Shown one piece after another: positions 7,087 through 15,105 of a DNA stretch of 23,124 bases. The stretch covers positions 1 through 23,124 of the forward strand of contig CAJMOS010000039.1 in NCBI GenBank assembly GCA_905215015.1. Reading direction: 5' to 3'. Within the stretch, counting starts at the first letter, position 1. The number at the start of each line of letters is the position of its first letter. Position numbers and translations under genes: made by a program. The DNA comes from an uncultured bacterium (lineage in GTDB: Bacteria > Spirochaetota > Spirochaetia > Sphaerochaetales > Sphaerochaetaceae). A model generated the notes under the pieces. That model was not told where the DNA came from. It ran no database searches and saw only the letters and a list, made by a program, of their open reading frames with translations.

Positions 7087-10000
7087 TCAGTCCGTCTGCT
7101 TGCCGTAGCTCAAGGCTTTCTTGAGTTTTTCTTCGGCTTCTTCCTTGTCGAACTGGGCGATCTGGTTGCTCAGCGTGGAAGGATCGTCGAATTTCTTCTC
7201 AAGTCGGGCGTTGAAAAGCGAGTAGAGGATGGGCGAGTAGTACAGCGTCAGGAACCCTCCGGTGACCAGTCCACCGACGAACGTGAGGGCGATCGGCTGC
7301 ATCATCTCCGAGCCTTCACCCGGGAAGAAGGCGAGCGGGACCATGCCGACGACCGTGGTGAGCGTGGTCATCAGGATCGGGCGCAGTCTGAGACGCGCGG
7401 CCTTCAGGCAGGCTTCCATGACCGGGATGTGCTCCCTGACCATATGGTTCAAGGTATCGACCAACACGATGCCGTTGTTGACGACGACGCCGATCAAGGC
7501 GACGATGCCGACCAGGGAGAACAGGCTGAAGGACTGGTGCATCCAGATGTGGATCAGCACCACTCCGATCATCATCAGCGGGATGGTCGCGAAGATGATG
7601 AACGGATTGATCAGGCTCTCGAACTGGCCTGCCATGACGGCGAAGACCAACAGGAGGGCGACCAGGATGATGACGACAAGCGCCGGCCCGTAATCGGCGA
7701 ACTGCTGCATGTCCCCGCTTTGGGTGACGGTCACTCCCTCCGGGGTGGAGAAGTACTTGTCCAAGGCCTCGTTGACCAGGGTCTGCACCTGGCCTGCCGA
7801 ATAGCCGTCGGCAAGTTGGGCTGTGACGGTGTTCACGCGCTTCTTGTTCTCGCGGGTGATGGTCGCGGGACCATTGGAGACAGAGAAGGAGGTGAACGAG
7901 TCGAGGCGGACAGCGCCACTATCGCCGGTCACCAGCAGGTTGCCAAGGTCCTCGATGCTGGTCAGGTCGACATCGCCGATTTGCACGTTCAGGTCGTAGG
8001 TGGTATCCGAGCTGAAGGTGCTGATCGTGGTGGCGGTGGTGCCGGAAAGGGCGGTGTAGACAGTACTGGCGATATCGCTCATCGTCACTCCCATCGTCTC
8101 GGCCCTGTCCATGTCGATATCCAGCGAGACACGTGGCGACCCGTTCTCCAGGTCGGTCGACACATCGACCGCCTCGGGCACGTAGGTGCGGAGGATGGCG
8201 GCAATCTGGTTGACCCCCTCGGTGATGGCCGAGATGTCGCTTCCGGAAACCTTGATTTCGATGGGATTATTGTTGCCAGGCCCGCGCCCCGCGCTGAACG
8301 TCCAGGTCTCATCCGGATGTCTGGTGGTCAACGGACGCAACATGTCCTTCACCTTGTCGGCGGAATACGTCTGCTCGGTCACATCCGGTAGCGAGATGGT
8401 GATGGTTCCCGTAGAGTCGGTTCCTACCTTCACCATGATTTGGGTGTAGGCGTCCTGCGGAAGGGTTTTCATGATGTCTTCCTGCATGGCGAACAGGTTT
8501 TCCTGTACGACCGACTGGGTGGTGCCGCTTTGCATCGTCAGCTCCATCTCCACCGAGTCGTCGGTCTTCATGCTCGGCATCAGCGAAAGGCCGACACCGC
8601 CAAGCTGCATGGTGCAGTAGATGACGAGCAAGAGCGCAGTCATGATCATCAGGAAACGATGCTTCAGACAGTAGGCCAGGGAACCGACATACCAGTCTTC
8701 CAGCTTTTTCTGGAAGCGCTCGCATCCGTCATCGATGTTCTTCAGCAACTTGTTTTTCAGCGGTTTCTGGGTTCTGCTGTCCAGGCGCAGGATCGAGCCG
8801 CAGAGGGCGGGCACCAGTGTCTGGGCGACAATCAGGGACACCACAAGGCTGATGACGACAGTCCAGATCAGGTCCTGGAACATGATGCCGATCATCTCCA
8901 GCTTGTTCTTGTAGATAATCAACGGCAGGAAGACGCAGATGGTGGTCAGTGTCGAGCCCAGGTTGGCGGTAGCCATGTCCCTGCTTCCCAAAATGGCGCT
9001 TGCAACGGCACTCCGGCCTTGCCTGCGGAAGTTGTAGGTGTTCTCCAGGTTGAGGACCGATGCGTCGACAATCATGCCGATGCCCAGGATCAGGCCTGCC
9101 ATGGACATGCTGTTGACGGTGATGTCGGCCATGCTCATCACCATCAGGGTCACCATGATGGAAATCGGCATGGAAAGGCTGATGATGACCGTCGCCTTGA
9201 TGTTGCGCAGGAAGATGAAGATGGCCAGTGCCGCCAGCAGGATTCCTTCAATGGCGGAGGAGTAGACTTCCTGCATCGTCTGGCTGATCATCTTGGTCTG
9301 GTCCCGCTGGATGGAAACGGTCACTCCGTCGGGAAGTTGCTCGTTGATGCCGGGCAGGGCCGCTTTCAGGGCCTTCGCGACCGTGACGCTGCTGGTGCCG
9401 GACTCGTTGGCGACGGAAAGCACGACGACCTGCTTGCCGTCCAGGTACTGGGCGGTATAGGAGTCGCCATGGCTGGTCACGACGGTGGCGACATCGCCGA
9501 CGTGGATGTCCACACCGTTCAATGTGGTGATTTTGGTGTTCTTGATATCGTCGATGTCACCGAAGCGGCGGTCGATGCGGATCGTGTAGTTCCGCTTGTC
9601 CTGGGTGATGGTGCCTAGGCTTTCCTGCACGTTGCGCGCGGCAAGGGCGGTGGTCACCTGGCTCAGGGCCAGGTTGTAGGAAGAAAGCTTGATCGGGTCG
9701 ACCGAGACGTCGTATTCCAGGTCACCGGTACCGGACACTTCGACCTGGCTGACCCCTTCGACACGCTGCAGCAGCGGGCTGACATCGTTGTCGGCGATGG
9801 ACTTCAGCTCGTCCAGGTCGCTGGAACCGCTCATGACCAACGTCATGAAGGAGGAGTTCGCCATCTTGTCGAACCGATAGACGGTGATGCTCTCGGCCCA
9901 GTCGGGCAGCAAATCCTGGCCGTTGATTTGGTTGACGACGGAGTTCAGGTCCTCCTCGGCGTCGTCCAAATTGGTACCGTAGTTGAATTCCAGGAGGGCG

Positions 10001-10269
10001 ACGACCGCATCGTCGGTGGACTGGGTCGTGATCTTGTTGAGGTTCTCGACGGAACCCGTGTAGTTTTCCAGGACCTTGGCGACCTGCTGTTCGGCGGTCT
10101 CGGGGTCGGCATCGGAGAGCCTGACGTAGACGGCCATCATCGGCATGTCGACGTCAGGGTACAGGCTCAGCTGGAGGTTCGAGATGAACATCGCGCAGAC
10201 AGCCAGCACCACGACGTAGAACATCGTGATCAGGATTGGTCTGCGGACGGAAGTTTCAGAAAGTTGCAT
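7087..10269 (-). CDS. RND-family efflux pump, inner-membrane subunit
   Basis: A 1060-residue HAE1-type RND transporter (AcrB/MdtB/BesB relatives), the proton-driven motor of a tripartite pump. The layout is standard: first helix at about 10-30, a large periplasmic porter loop, helices 2-6 from about 340, a linker near 510-530, helix 7 near 540, a second porter loop, and helices 8-12 from about 870. In helix 4 the proton-relay motif reads GMIVDASVLNLEN, keeping one aspartate (D402) where AcrB has two. In helix 10 the AcrB lysine is replaced by asparagine in VVNNGIVLVD (N931/N932). A strong ribosome site (AAGGAGG) precedes the ATG. The gene follows the adaptor gene by 13 bases and ends the operon. 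The substrate is unknown; drugs, bile salts or detergents are typical. Confidence 0.93.
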   Translation of the reverse strand: MQLSETSVRRPILITMFYVVVLAVCAMFISNLQLSLYPDVDMPMMAVYVRLSDADPETAEQQVAKVLENYTGSVENLNKITTQSTDDAVVALLEFNYGTNLDDAEEDLNSVVNQINGQDLLPDWAESITVYRFDKMANSSFMTLVMSGSSDLDELKSIADNDVSPLLQRVEGVSQVEVSGTGDLEYDVSVDPIKLSSYNLALSQVTTALAARNVQESLGTITQDKRNYTIRIDRRFGDIDDIKNTKITTLNGVDIHVGDVATVVTSHGDSYTAQYLDGKQVVVLSVANESGTSSVTVAKALKAALPGINEQLPDGVTVSIQRDQTKMISQTMQEVYSSAIEGILLAALAIFIFLRNIKATVIISLSMPISIMVTLMVMSMADITVNSMSMAGLILGIGMIVDASVLNLENTYNFRRQGRSAVASAILGSRDMATANLGSTLTTICVFLPLIIYKNKLEMIGIMFQDLIWTVVISLVVSLIVAQTLVPALCGSILRLDSRTQKPLKNKLLKNIDDGCERFQKKLEDWYVGSLAYCLKHRFLMIMTALLLVIYCTMQLGGVGLSLMPSMKTDDSVEMELTMQSGTTQSVVQENLFAMQEDIMKTLPQDAYTQIMVKVGTDSTGTITISLPDVTEQTYSADKVKDMLRPLTTRHPDETWTFSAGRGPGNNNPIEIKVSGSDISAITEGVNQIAAILRTYVPEAVDVSTDLENGSPRVSLDIDMDRAETMGVTMSDIASTVYTALSGTTATTISTFSSDTTYDLNVQIGDVDLTSIEDLGNLLVTGDSGAVRLDSFTSFSVSNGPATITRENKKRVNTVTAQLADGYSAGQVQTLVNEALDKYFSTPEGVTVTQSGDMQQFADYGPALVVIILVALLLVFAVMAGQFESLINPFIIFATIPLMMIGVVLIHIWMHQSFSLFSLVGIVALIGVVVNNGIVLVDTLNHMVREHIPVMEACLKAARLRLRPILMTTLTTVVGMVPLAFFPGEGSEMMQPIALTFVGGLVTGGFLTLYYSPILYSLFNARLEKKFDDPSTLSNQIAQFDKEEAEEKLKKALSYGKQTD

Positions 10270-10282
10270 GCGTTCCTCCTTG

Positions 10283-11254
10283 TCAGTCCGTGACGATGTT
10301 CACAGGGGTCCCGTCGGTGACGGAACCGGACGTGATCAGCACGTCGCCCGCTTTCAGGCCGTCGGTGATGACGGTCTCGGTATCGTTGTTCGAGCCACGG
10401 GTGACGGAGACGCGCTTGGCGGTTCCGTCCTCGACGATGTAGACGACATCCTGGCCGAGATAGGTCGTGATGGCGCTGGTCGGGACGGTGATGGCGTTCT
10501 CCAGGCTTTCGGTGGTCAGCTTCAGGCGGACATACATGCCGACCTTCAGCCTGGGCTCGTCGCCGTCCACGGTGAGGGTGACCTTGAAGGCGCGGCTGGT
10601 GGAATCGACATTCGGGCTGATGGCTTTGACCGTGGCCGTAATCTTGTCATCGGGCCACGCGCTCATGGTGAACTCGGCCTTCATTCCGACGCTGACGGTG
10701 GAAAGGTACTGTTCGGGCAAATACGCGATGATCTCAAGGTCGCCGGCGTTGCCGATGGTGCCCAGCACCGTGCTGGTGGTGATCTTTTCGCCGACATAGC
10801 TGTCGACCGAGTAGACGATGCCGTTGATACGGGCGGTGACATCACCTGCCTTGTAGGTCTCTCCAGCGGAGGAGGGGTCGACGGTGGCGATCACGTCGCC
10901 TGCCTTGATGCTCTGGCCTTCCTGCAGGTAGAGGGCTGTGATGGTGCCGGAAATCTCGGTGGAGTAGATGTTCTGGGTGTCGATCGAGTCCTGGATATCG
11001 CCCCCGACGGTGGTCTTCTTCTCGAAGAGGGTCGGTTCAAGCTGGCGGGTGATGACGTTGACCGTGTTGGTCTTTTCAACCTGCTGCAGGGCGGGGCCGG
11101 ATTTCTTGGCCCCCAAGGCGGAGCGGCCGACCAGGAAGGTCAGGAAAAGGCAGATGCCCAACAGGATGATGGTGGCTACCTTGTCCAATGTGGATTTCCG
11201 CTCCGTGTTGTTTGTGCTCTTTGTATCGTCCATAAGTTTCTTCTCCTTGCTCAT
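10283..11254 (-). CDS. RND periplasmic adaptor (hairpin-less, BesA-like)
   Basis: A 323-residue membrane-fusion protein that links the RND pump to the outer-membrane channel. A membrane anchor lies at about 25-45 (VATIILLGICLFLTFLVG). The first lipoyl half is at about 100-126 (ISGTITALYLQEGQSIKAG) and the second at about 138-168 (DVTARINGIVYSV, YVGEKITTSTVLG). Only about a dozen residues join the halves, so the long alpha-helical hairpin that normally touches TolC is missing, as known for BesA of Borrelia. A beta-barrel domain (VGMKAEFTMSA to VGMYVRLKL) and a membrane-proximal domain follow. The ATG overlaps the channel gene stop as ATGA. An internal ATG at 11233, nine bases after AAGGAG, is an alternative start. 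Confidence 0.9.
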   Translation of the reverse strand: MSKEKKLMDDTKSTNNTERKSTLDKVATIILLGICLFLTFLVGRSALGAKKSGPALQQVEKTNTVNVITRQLEPTLFEKKTTVGGDIQDSIDTQNIYSTEISGTITALYLQEGQSIKAGDVIATVDPSSAGETYKAGDVTARINGIVYSVDSYVGEKITTSTVLGTIGNAGDLEIIAYLPEQYLSTVSVGMKAEFTMSAWPDDKITATVKAISPNVDSTSRAFKVTLTVDGDEPRLKVGMYVRLKLTTESLENAITVPTSAITTYLGQDVVYIVEDGTAKRVSVTRGSNNDTETVITDGLKAGDVLITSGSVTDGTPVNIVTD

Positions 11255-12567
11255 ACTTTGGTGTCCGTGATGATCTCGTCCACGCTCTTGTTCAGCAATG
11301 CGGAGAGATCGTACAGCGCGATGGTCTGGTTCAGTTGTTGCTGGAGGATGTTGATCCGGGAATCGGAAACATCGTCCTTTGCGTCCTGCAGGTCGGAATA
11401 GCTGGTCTTGCCGGCATCGTAGCTTTCCTGCAATAGGGCGAGCTGTTCTTCCGCGAGCTCAAGGTGCTGTTTCAAGGTCGCCAGGTTCGCGGTTGCCTGT
11501 GAGAGGCTGACGATGGCGTCCTCCACGTCGTCCTTCAAGGTGGTCAGCTGGTTCTCATATTCCTGCTGGGCGATGGAGACGCCAATCTTTGCCGCGTCGA
11601 TGGCGGCGCTGGTGGAGGACTTTTTCAGCAGGTGGTCGAGCGGGATGGATACCGTCACGCCTACCGAGGTGGAATCAGTAAAATCGCCACCTTTGGAGTC
11701 TCCCCACCAGGAGGAGTCGCCTGAGTCTGAGGAATAGATGCCGCCGGAAAACGAGGTGCTGGCCGAAATGGTGATCTTTGGGGCGATGCCGCTTGCCTTT
11801 TCGGCGTCCACGTTGTTCTGCGCCTGTGAAACCGCGAGACGTTTCTGTTGCATGGTGATGGTCTTTTCCAGGTCCGCTTCCAGGGTCTCGGTATCCAGGA
11901 GGTTCACCGTTTCCGGCATCGGATCCATTTTCGTCTCGTCGGTGACGGCAAGTCCGGTCAAATGGGAGAGCGTGCGGATGGCGGTCTCCAGCGTCTGCCT
12001 GGCGGTCTGCACATTGTACTTGTCGTCGCTGACTGTCATTTTTGCCGTGCTGACCGAAAGGGTGGTCGCTTGGGCGGCCTCGTATTTCTCCTGGATGCGT
12101 TCCAGCTCATCCTGTGCCCTGTCCAGCGTGTCCTGCTTGCTTTGCAGTGCCAGCCGCGCGGCGACGACATTCCAATACGCAGTCGTCACATTGCTTTCCA
12201 CCGTGGAGAGGGTGGACTGGTAGGTCAGGTTTGCGGCCTGGTTGGAAAGGGCCCGGGCTTTCCTGTTGGTCGAGAGGTTCGCTGTATCCAGAGACCAGCT
12301 GATGCCGCCGACCGAATAGGACGAGGTGAACGTCTCGTCAATCACGCTACCGGTTCCGGAGGCTCCAACCTCTAGGGAGATGGAGGGAAGCAGGTCGTTC
12401 ACGTCGTTGCTTCGCGTCGTCTGGTTGAGGGTGAGGGTAGCGACTTTCACGTCTCCGTTGTTCTGCCTGGCAGCGGAAATGGCGTCTGAGAGGGAAAGGC
12501 TCTCCGCGTACAATCCACTGGAGGAGACAAGGGCCGCGAGCAAAAGGAAGGTTGATGGCAAGTGCAT
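11251..12567 (-). CDS. TolC-family outer-membrane efflux channel
   Basis: A 438-residue outer-membrane factor, the exit duct of the tripartite pump. A signal peptide is clear (hydrophobic FLLLAALVSSSGLYA, likely cut near residue 21). The two internal repeats of the OEP fold are visible: SLSLSDAISAARQNNGDVKVA opens the first, and a second similar helix pair begins near residue 215 (EADLEKTITMQQKRLAVSQA). Long amphipathic, Ala/Gln/Thr-rich helices (for example ALQSKQDTLDRAQDELERIQ) form the periplasmic barrel. It is the first gene of the minus-strand operon; AAGGAG precedes the ATG by six bases. A -10-like TATATT and a MarR-type palindrome lie 36-55 bases upstream. Channel-adaptor-pump order matches besC-besA-besB of Borrelia. 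Confidence 0.92.
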   Translation of the reverse strand: MHLPSTFLLLAALVSSSGLYAESLSLSDAISAARQNNGDVKVATLTLNQTTRSNDVNDLLPSISLEVGASGTGSVIDETFTSSYSVGGISWSLDTANLSTNRKARALSNQAANLTYQSTLSTVESNVTTAYWNVVAARLALQSKQDTLDRAQDELERIQEKYEAAQATTLSVSTAKMTVSDDKYNVQTARQTLETAIRTLSHLTGLAVTDETKMDPMPETVNLLDTETLEADLEKTITMQQKRLAVSQAQNNVDAEKASGIAPKITISASTSFSGGIYSSDSGDSSWWGDSKGGDFTDSTSVGVTVSIPLDHLLKKSSTSAAIDAAKIGVSIAQQEYENQLTTLKDDVEDAIVSLSQATANLATLKQHLELAEEQLALLQESYDAGKTSYSDLQDAKDDVSDSRINILQQQLNQTIALYDLSALLNKSVDEIITDTKV

Positions 12568-12602
12568 GGAAATCTCCTTGGGTCGGGAACATGCCGACTA
12601 TC

Positions 12603-12622
12603 AATAGCTGACGATTAATATA
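12603..12622 (-). promoter_or_regulatory. Channel operon -10 box and MarR-type operator
   Basis: On the minus strand TATATT (12622-12617) runs straight into AATCGTCAGCTATT (12616-12603). This matches AATAGCNNGCTATT at ten of twelve fixed positions, with a perfect GCTATT half. Transcription would start inside the palindrome, so a bound MarR dimer would block it. No good -35 is seen at normal spacing (TTGATA lies 21 bases upstream). Confidence 0.55.
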
Positions 12623-12706
12623 CGGACTTCCGTTTCCTTGGTATATCAAGTTGCCTCGAGATTCTGTGGTTTCTTTGTGGCGGCAGATACACAGTTCTCC
12701 ATAAAC

Positions 12707-12740
12707 AATAGCTTGCTATTAAAATGTATAGCATGCTATT
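12707..12740 (+). promoter_or_regulatory. marR promoter with two MarR-type operators
   Basis: AATAGCTTGCTATT (12707-12720) and TATAGCATGCTATT (12727-12740) share the same hexamer arms, and their centres are 20 bases apart, about two helical turns. The second contains the perfect palindrome ATAGCATGCTAT. A -10-like TAAAAT (12720-12725) sits between them. This fits autorepression of the MarR gene that starts at 12768. Confidence 0.65.
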
Positions 12741-12767
12741 TATTTGATACGGATACAAGGGGAAATT

Positions 12768-13187
12768 ATGGAAGATACATGTGGAGCATTGATTAAGCGC
12801 TTGAACGACAAACTGCAGAAACGTGCGAACAATACCCTACAGGACAAGCAAATCACCATCACCCAGCTTGCTGTGCTGGTCGAGCTGGAACAGAAACCAG
12901 CAAAGACCATGTCCATGAAAGAGGTGGAGGCATTCCTCCAAGTCGCCCAATCCACGACTGCGGGAATCTTAGCTCGTCTTCGCCAAAAGAAATATATCTC
13001 AGTCTTCACTTCAGAAGATGATAAGCGTGTCAAAGTGGTGCAACTCACGAAAATCGGCCACGATCTTTGCGTGGAGGGTTTCCAGCATATGCGCGAGACC
13101 GAGGAAATGTTGCTTTCTCCATTGAACGCGGACGAGAGGACCGTGTTCTTGCGTTTGTTGCGGCGGGTATGTGAAGCCTGTCATTGA
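12768..13187 (+). CDS. MarR-family repressor, proposed master of the efflux regulon
   Basis: A 139-residue winged-helix regulator. The DNA-binding part spans about 48-95: MSMKEVEAFLQ, recognition helix VAQSTTAGILARLRQKK, and wing EDDKRVKVVQL; N- and C-terminal helices should form the dimer. I chose ATG 12768 because AAGGGG lies ahead at normal distance; the frame extends to a TTG at 12744 but that adds only a few residues without a ribosome site. The gene is divergent from the channel-adaptor-pump operon and is followed after 67 bases by MATE exporter 2. Repeats of AATAGCNNGCTATT flank it on both sides and sit in all three promoters, so it probably represses all of them and itself until a ligand binds. 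The ligand is unknown. Confidence 0.9.
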   Translation: MEDTCGALIKRLNDKLQKRANNTLQDKQITITQLAVLVELEQKPAKTMSMKEVEAFLQVAQSTTAGILARLRQKKYISVFTSEDDKRVKVVQLTKIGHDLCVEGFQHMRETEEMLLSPLNADERTVFLRLLRRVCEACH

Positions 13188-13218
13188 GCACCGTGTCGGC
13201 GAGAGCGGTTCTCATGCA

Positions 13219-13238
13219 TATAACAATAGCTAGCTATT
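13219..13238 (+). promoter_or_regulatory. MATE 2 -10 box and MarR-type operator
   Basis: TATAAC (13219-13224, five of six to consensus) is followed with no gap by the perfect palindrome AATAGCTAGCTATT (13225-13238). The predicted start of transcription falls inside the palindrome, the same layout as in the channel promoter. It lies 16 bases before the MATE ATG and gives MATE 2 its own MarR-controlled promoter in addition to any read-through from marR. Confidence 0.65.
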
Positions 13239-13254
13239 AATAACAAGGTGATAT

Positions 13255-14604
13255 ATGGATAACGACAAGATCAAAGCTTTCGCGACAGGACCGATTGTCA
13301 GGACCACGCTGTCCAATGCCGTTCCCGCCATGGCGGCAATGCTGATGGTGCTGGTCTACAACTTGGCCGACACCTTCTTCATCGGACAGACCCACGACGC
13401 GATCTTGGTCGCCGCGGTCTCTCTGGCGACGCCAGTCTTTTTGGTCTTCATGTCCATCGGTACGATTTTCGGAATCGGTGGCACTTCGGTCATCTCCCGC
13501 GCGCTCGGGGAGAACAGGGTGGACTACGCGAAGAAAGTCTGCTCGTTCTGCATGTACGGCTGCCTTGTTGTCGGGATGGCGATGAGCGCTTTGTTCCTCT
13601 TTTGCATGGATCCGATCCTCCGTCTGGTCGGCGCGAGCGAGGAGACCTGGATTCCTACGAAGACCTACCTGACCATCGTTTCCTTTTCCGGTCCCTTTGT
13701 ACTGGTCGCCAACTGCTTCAACAATGTGATCCGCGCGGAGGGAAGGAGCGGCGTCGCCATGGCCGGCCAGGTGGTGGGAAACCTGTTGAATGTCGTGCTT
13801 GACCCGCTGATGATTCTTGCTTTCGGCTGGGGAATCCAAGGCGCGGCGATCGCCACCGTCATCGGCAACCTGGTCGCCGCATGGATGTACATCGCTTTCT
13901 TCCTCAGCGGAAAGTCTTCCCTCGGCATCGGCATCAGACATTTCACCCTCAAGGAAGGAGTGTTCTCCAGTGTTTTCGCCATCGGTGTTCCCGCTTCGCT
14001 GGGGTCGATCCTGATGAGTGTTTCCAATATCGTGGTCAACAGCTTGATGGCCGGCTACGGGGACATGGCCCTCGCCGGCATCGGCGTCGCCATGAAGGTG
14101 ACGATGGTCACCGGCATGATCTGCATCGGATTCGGCCAAGGGGTACAGGCCCTTTTGGGCTATTGCGTCGGTGCGAGGCTTTGGGACAGGTTCAAAAGGG
14201 TGATGCGCTTCTCGATTCTTTTCTCTTTCGCGCTGAGTACAGCCATGACCTTGCTGTGTTATCTGTCCGCAGGGCAGCTCGTCGGCGCGTTTTTGAGTGA
14301 TGTGACGGCAATCGCCTATGGGACGAGGTTCGTCTCGATCCTGCTTTCGACGAGCTTCCTGTTTGGTGTCTATTACGTGCTTGCCAACGCGCTGCAGGCG
14401 ATGGGGGCTGCGACCCCGGCCCTGATTGTGAACATCAGCCGGCAGGGACTGATATTCATTCCCATGCAGTTCATCCTCAGGGCATGTATGGGGGTAGACG
14501 GCATCGTCTGGGCGCAGCCGGTCGCCGATGTGCTTTCCACCATCCTGGTGGTCGTCCTGTTCCGAAACACCATGAGGAGCATGCAGGGGCTAGGTCGGCG
14601 GTAG
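13255..14604 (+). CDS. MATE-family efflux transporter (MATE 2)
   Basis: A 449-residue inner-membrane exporter with 12 predicted helices in two halves; normal length. Helix 1 holds the conserved aspartate (D39 in VYNLADTFFIGQ), followed by the family-typical GIGGTSVISRALGE stretch between helices 2 and 3. The second half opens near VFAIGVPASLGSILMSVSN. AAGGTG precedes the ATG. The gene follows marR on the same strand and has a MarR-type operator in its own promoter, so it likely belongs to the same regulon as the tripartite pump across the divergent promoter. A MATE exporter would move drugs from cytoplasm to periplasm, from which the RND pump could take them outside; that cooperation is inference. 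Confidence 0.92.
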   Translation: MDNDKIKAFATGPIVRTTLSNAVPAMAAMLMVLVYNLADTFFIGQTHDAILVAAVSLATPVFLVFMSIGTIFGIGGTSVISRALGENRVDYAKKVCSFCMYGCLVVGMAMSALFLFCMDPILRLVGASEETWIPTKTYLTIVSFSGPFVLVANCFNNVIRAEGRSGVAMAGQVVGNLLNVVLDPLMILAFGWGIQGAAIATVIGNLVAAWMYIAFFLSGKSSLGIGIRHFTLKEGVFSSVFAIGVPASLGSILMSVSNIVVNSLMAGYGDMALAGIGVAMKVTMVTGMICIGFGQGVQALLGYCVGARLWDRFKRVMRFSILFSFALSTAMTLLCYLSAGQLVGAFLSDVTAIAYGTRFVSILLSTSFLFGVYYVLANALQAMGAATPALIVNISRQGLIFIPMQFILRACMGVDGIVWAQPVADVLSTILVVVLFRNTMRSMQGLGRR

Positions 14605-14871
14605 CCTCATCGGCCTTCCGGTATCACCAACAAGCAGGGCGGGCCGATGGCGAAGTGCTCCTCGGCACCACGCTGGAGAACCTCAGGGAGATGCCATTCC
14701 CGTCTACGACCCGAAGACGCTGGAAGGTTGCCAGATCAAGGGCAAGGCCTCATATCAGGAAGCAGACAAACTGGTGGATGGCTTCAAGGTCCTCGTCGAA
14801 AAAGGGGCTTGGTGGTGGAGGCTGGCATCATCGTCACCACTCCAGGCAAAGACAACAAGAAAGTCCTATAA
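14605..14871 (+). pseudogene. Decayed PPOX-family (FMN-binding split-barrel) gene
   Basis: No single frame is open, but pieces of one protein family appear in order across three frames. They are ITNKQGGPMAK (frame 1, from 14623), EVLLGTTLENLREMP (frame 3, from 14652), VYDPKTLEGCQIKGKASYQE and LVDGFKVLVEKG (frame 2, from 14702), and GLVVEAGIIVTTPGKDNKKV with a TAA at 14869-14871 (frame 1). These match the order of segments in pyridoxamine-5'-phosphate-oxidase-like flavoproteins: TxNKxGxP, KTLENLRENP, VYDPKTLEGxQIKG and the VTPGK ending. The region between the first two pieces is largely deleted, and single-base shifts separate the others (one missing C near 14701). It is a remnant directly after MATE 2, not a working gene. 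Confidence 0.62.
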
Positions 14872-14892
14872 GGAAGGATGCAGGGATAAGCG

Positions 14893-14918
14893 GGCGGTCT
14901 CTTCGGGAGCCGCCTTTT
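14893..14918 (+). terminator. Intrinsic terminator after MATE 2 and the gene remnant
   Basis: GGCGG (14893-14897) pairs with CCGCC (14910-14914), extended by CTC/GAG after one bulged T around a small TTCGG loop, and TTTT follows at once (14915-14918). It is a clear intrinsic terminator, 22 bases after the stop of the decayed gene. It probably once ended that gene and now ends the marR-MATE 2 transcript. Confidence 0.75.
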
Positions 14919-14997
14919 GTGTTGATGGCGTTCATACGGGCAAGCCCCATTGCTGCGGATCTGGGAGGAGGCAAGAAACCATGAGTTTTGTTACGAT

Positions 14998-15026
14998 TTG
15001 ATACAACTTGTGAAATATACTACAAA
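14998..15026 (+). promoter_or_regulatory. Candidate promoter of the symporter-lysA unit
   Basis: TTGATA (14998-15003) and TACAAA (15021-15026) are 17 bases apart, within an AT-rich stretch that contrasts with the GC-rich surroundings. The match is moderate. The rest of 14919-15105 shows no gene, and I found no lysine-riboswitch core before the lysA operon. Confidence 0.35.
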
Positions 15027-15105
15027 ATGTATTGACCAATAGAATGCAGGAGCGATATGTTACAGGCTAGTTCTTGAAAAGAGTCTTTTGCTTGAGGAGA
15101 ACGTT

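Noticed and set aside
7054..11401. Long plus-strand open frames opposite the RND pump and adaptor genes
   Set aside because: Same low-complexity His/Asp/Gly/Val composition; they are antisense shadows of well-recognised minus-strand genes.
13237..14139. 300-codon minus-strand frame opposite MATE 2
   Set aside because: Its composition is rich in His, Asp and Arg and shows no motif; MATE 2 on the other strand is certain.
14872..15105. Possible lysine riboswitch or other leader RNA before the symporter-lysA unit
   Set aside because: I found no lysine-riboswitch core sequence or consistent helices; only a terminator and a weak promoter-like pair are visible.
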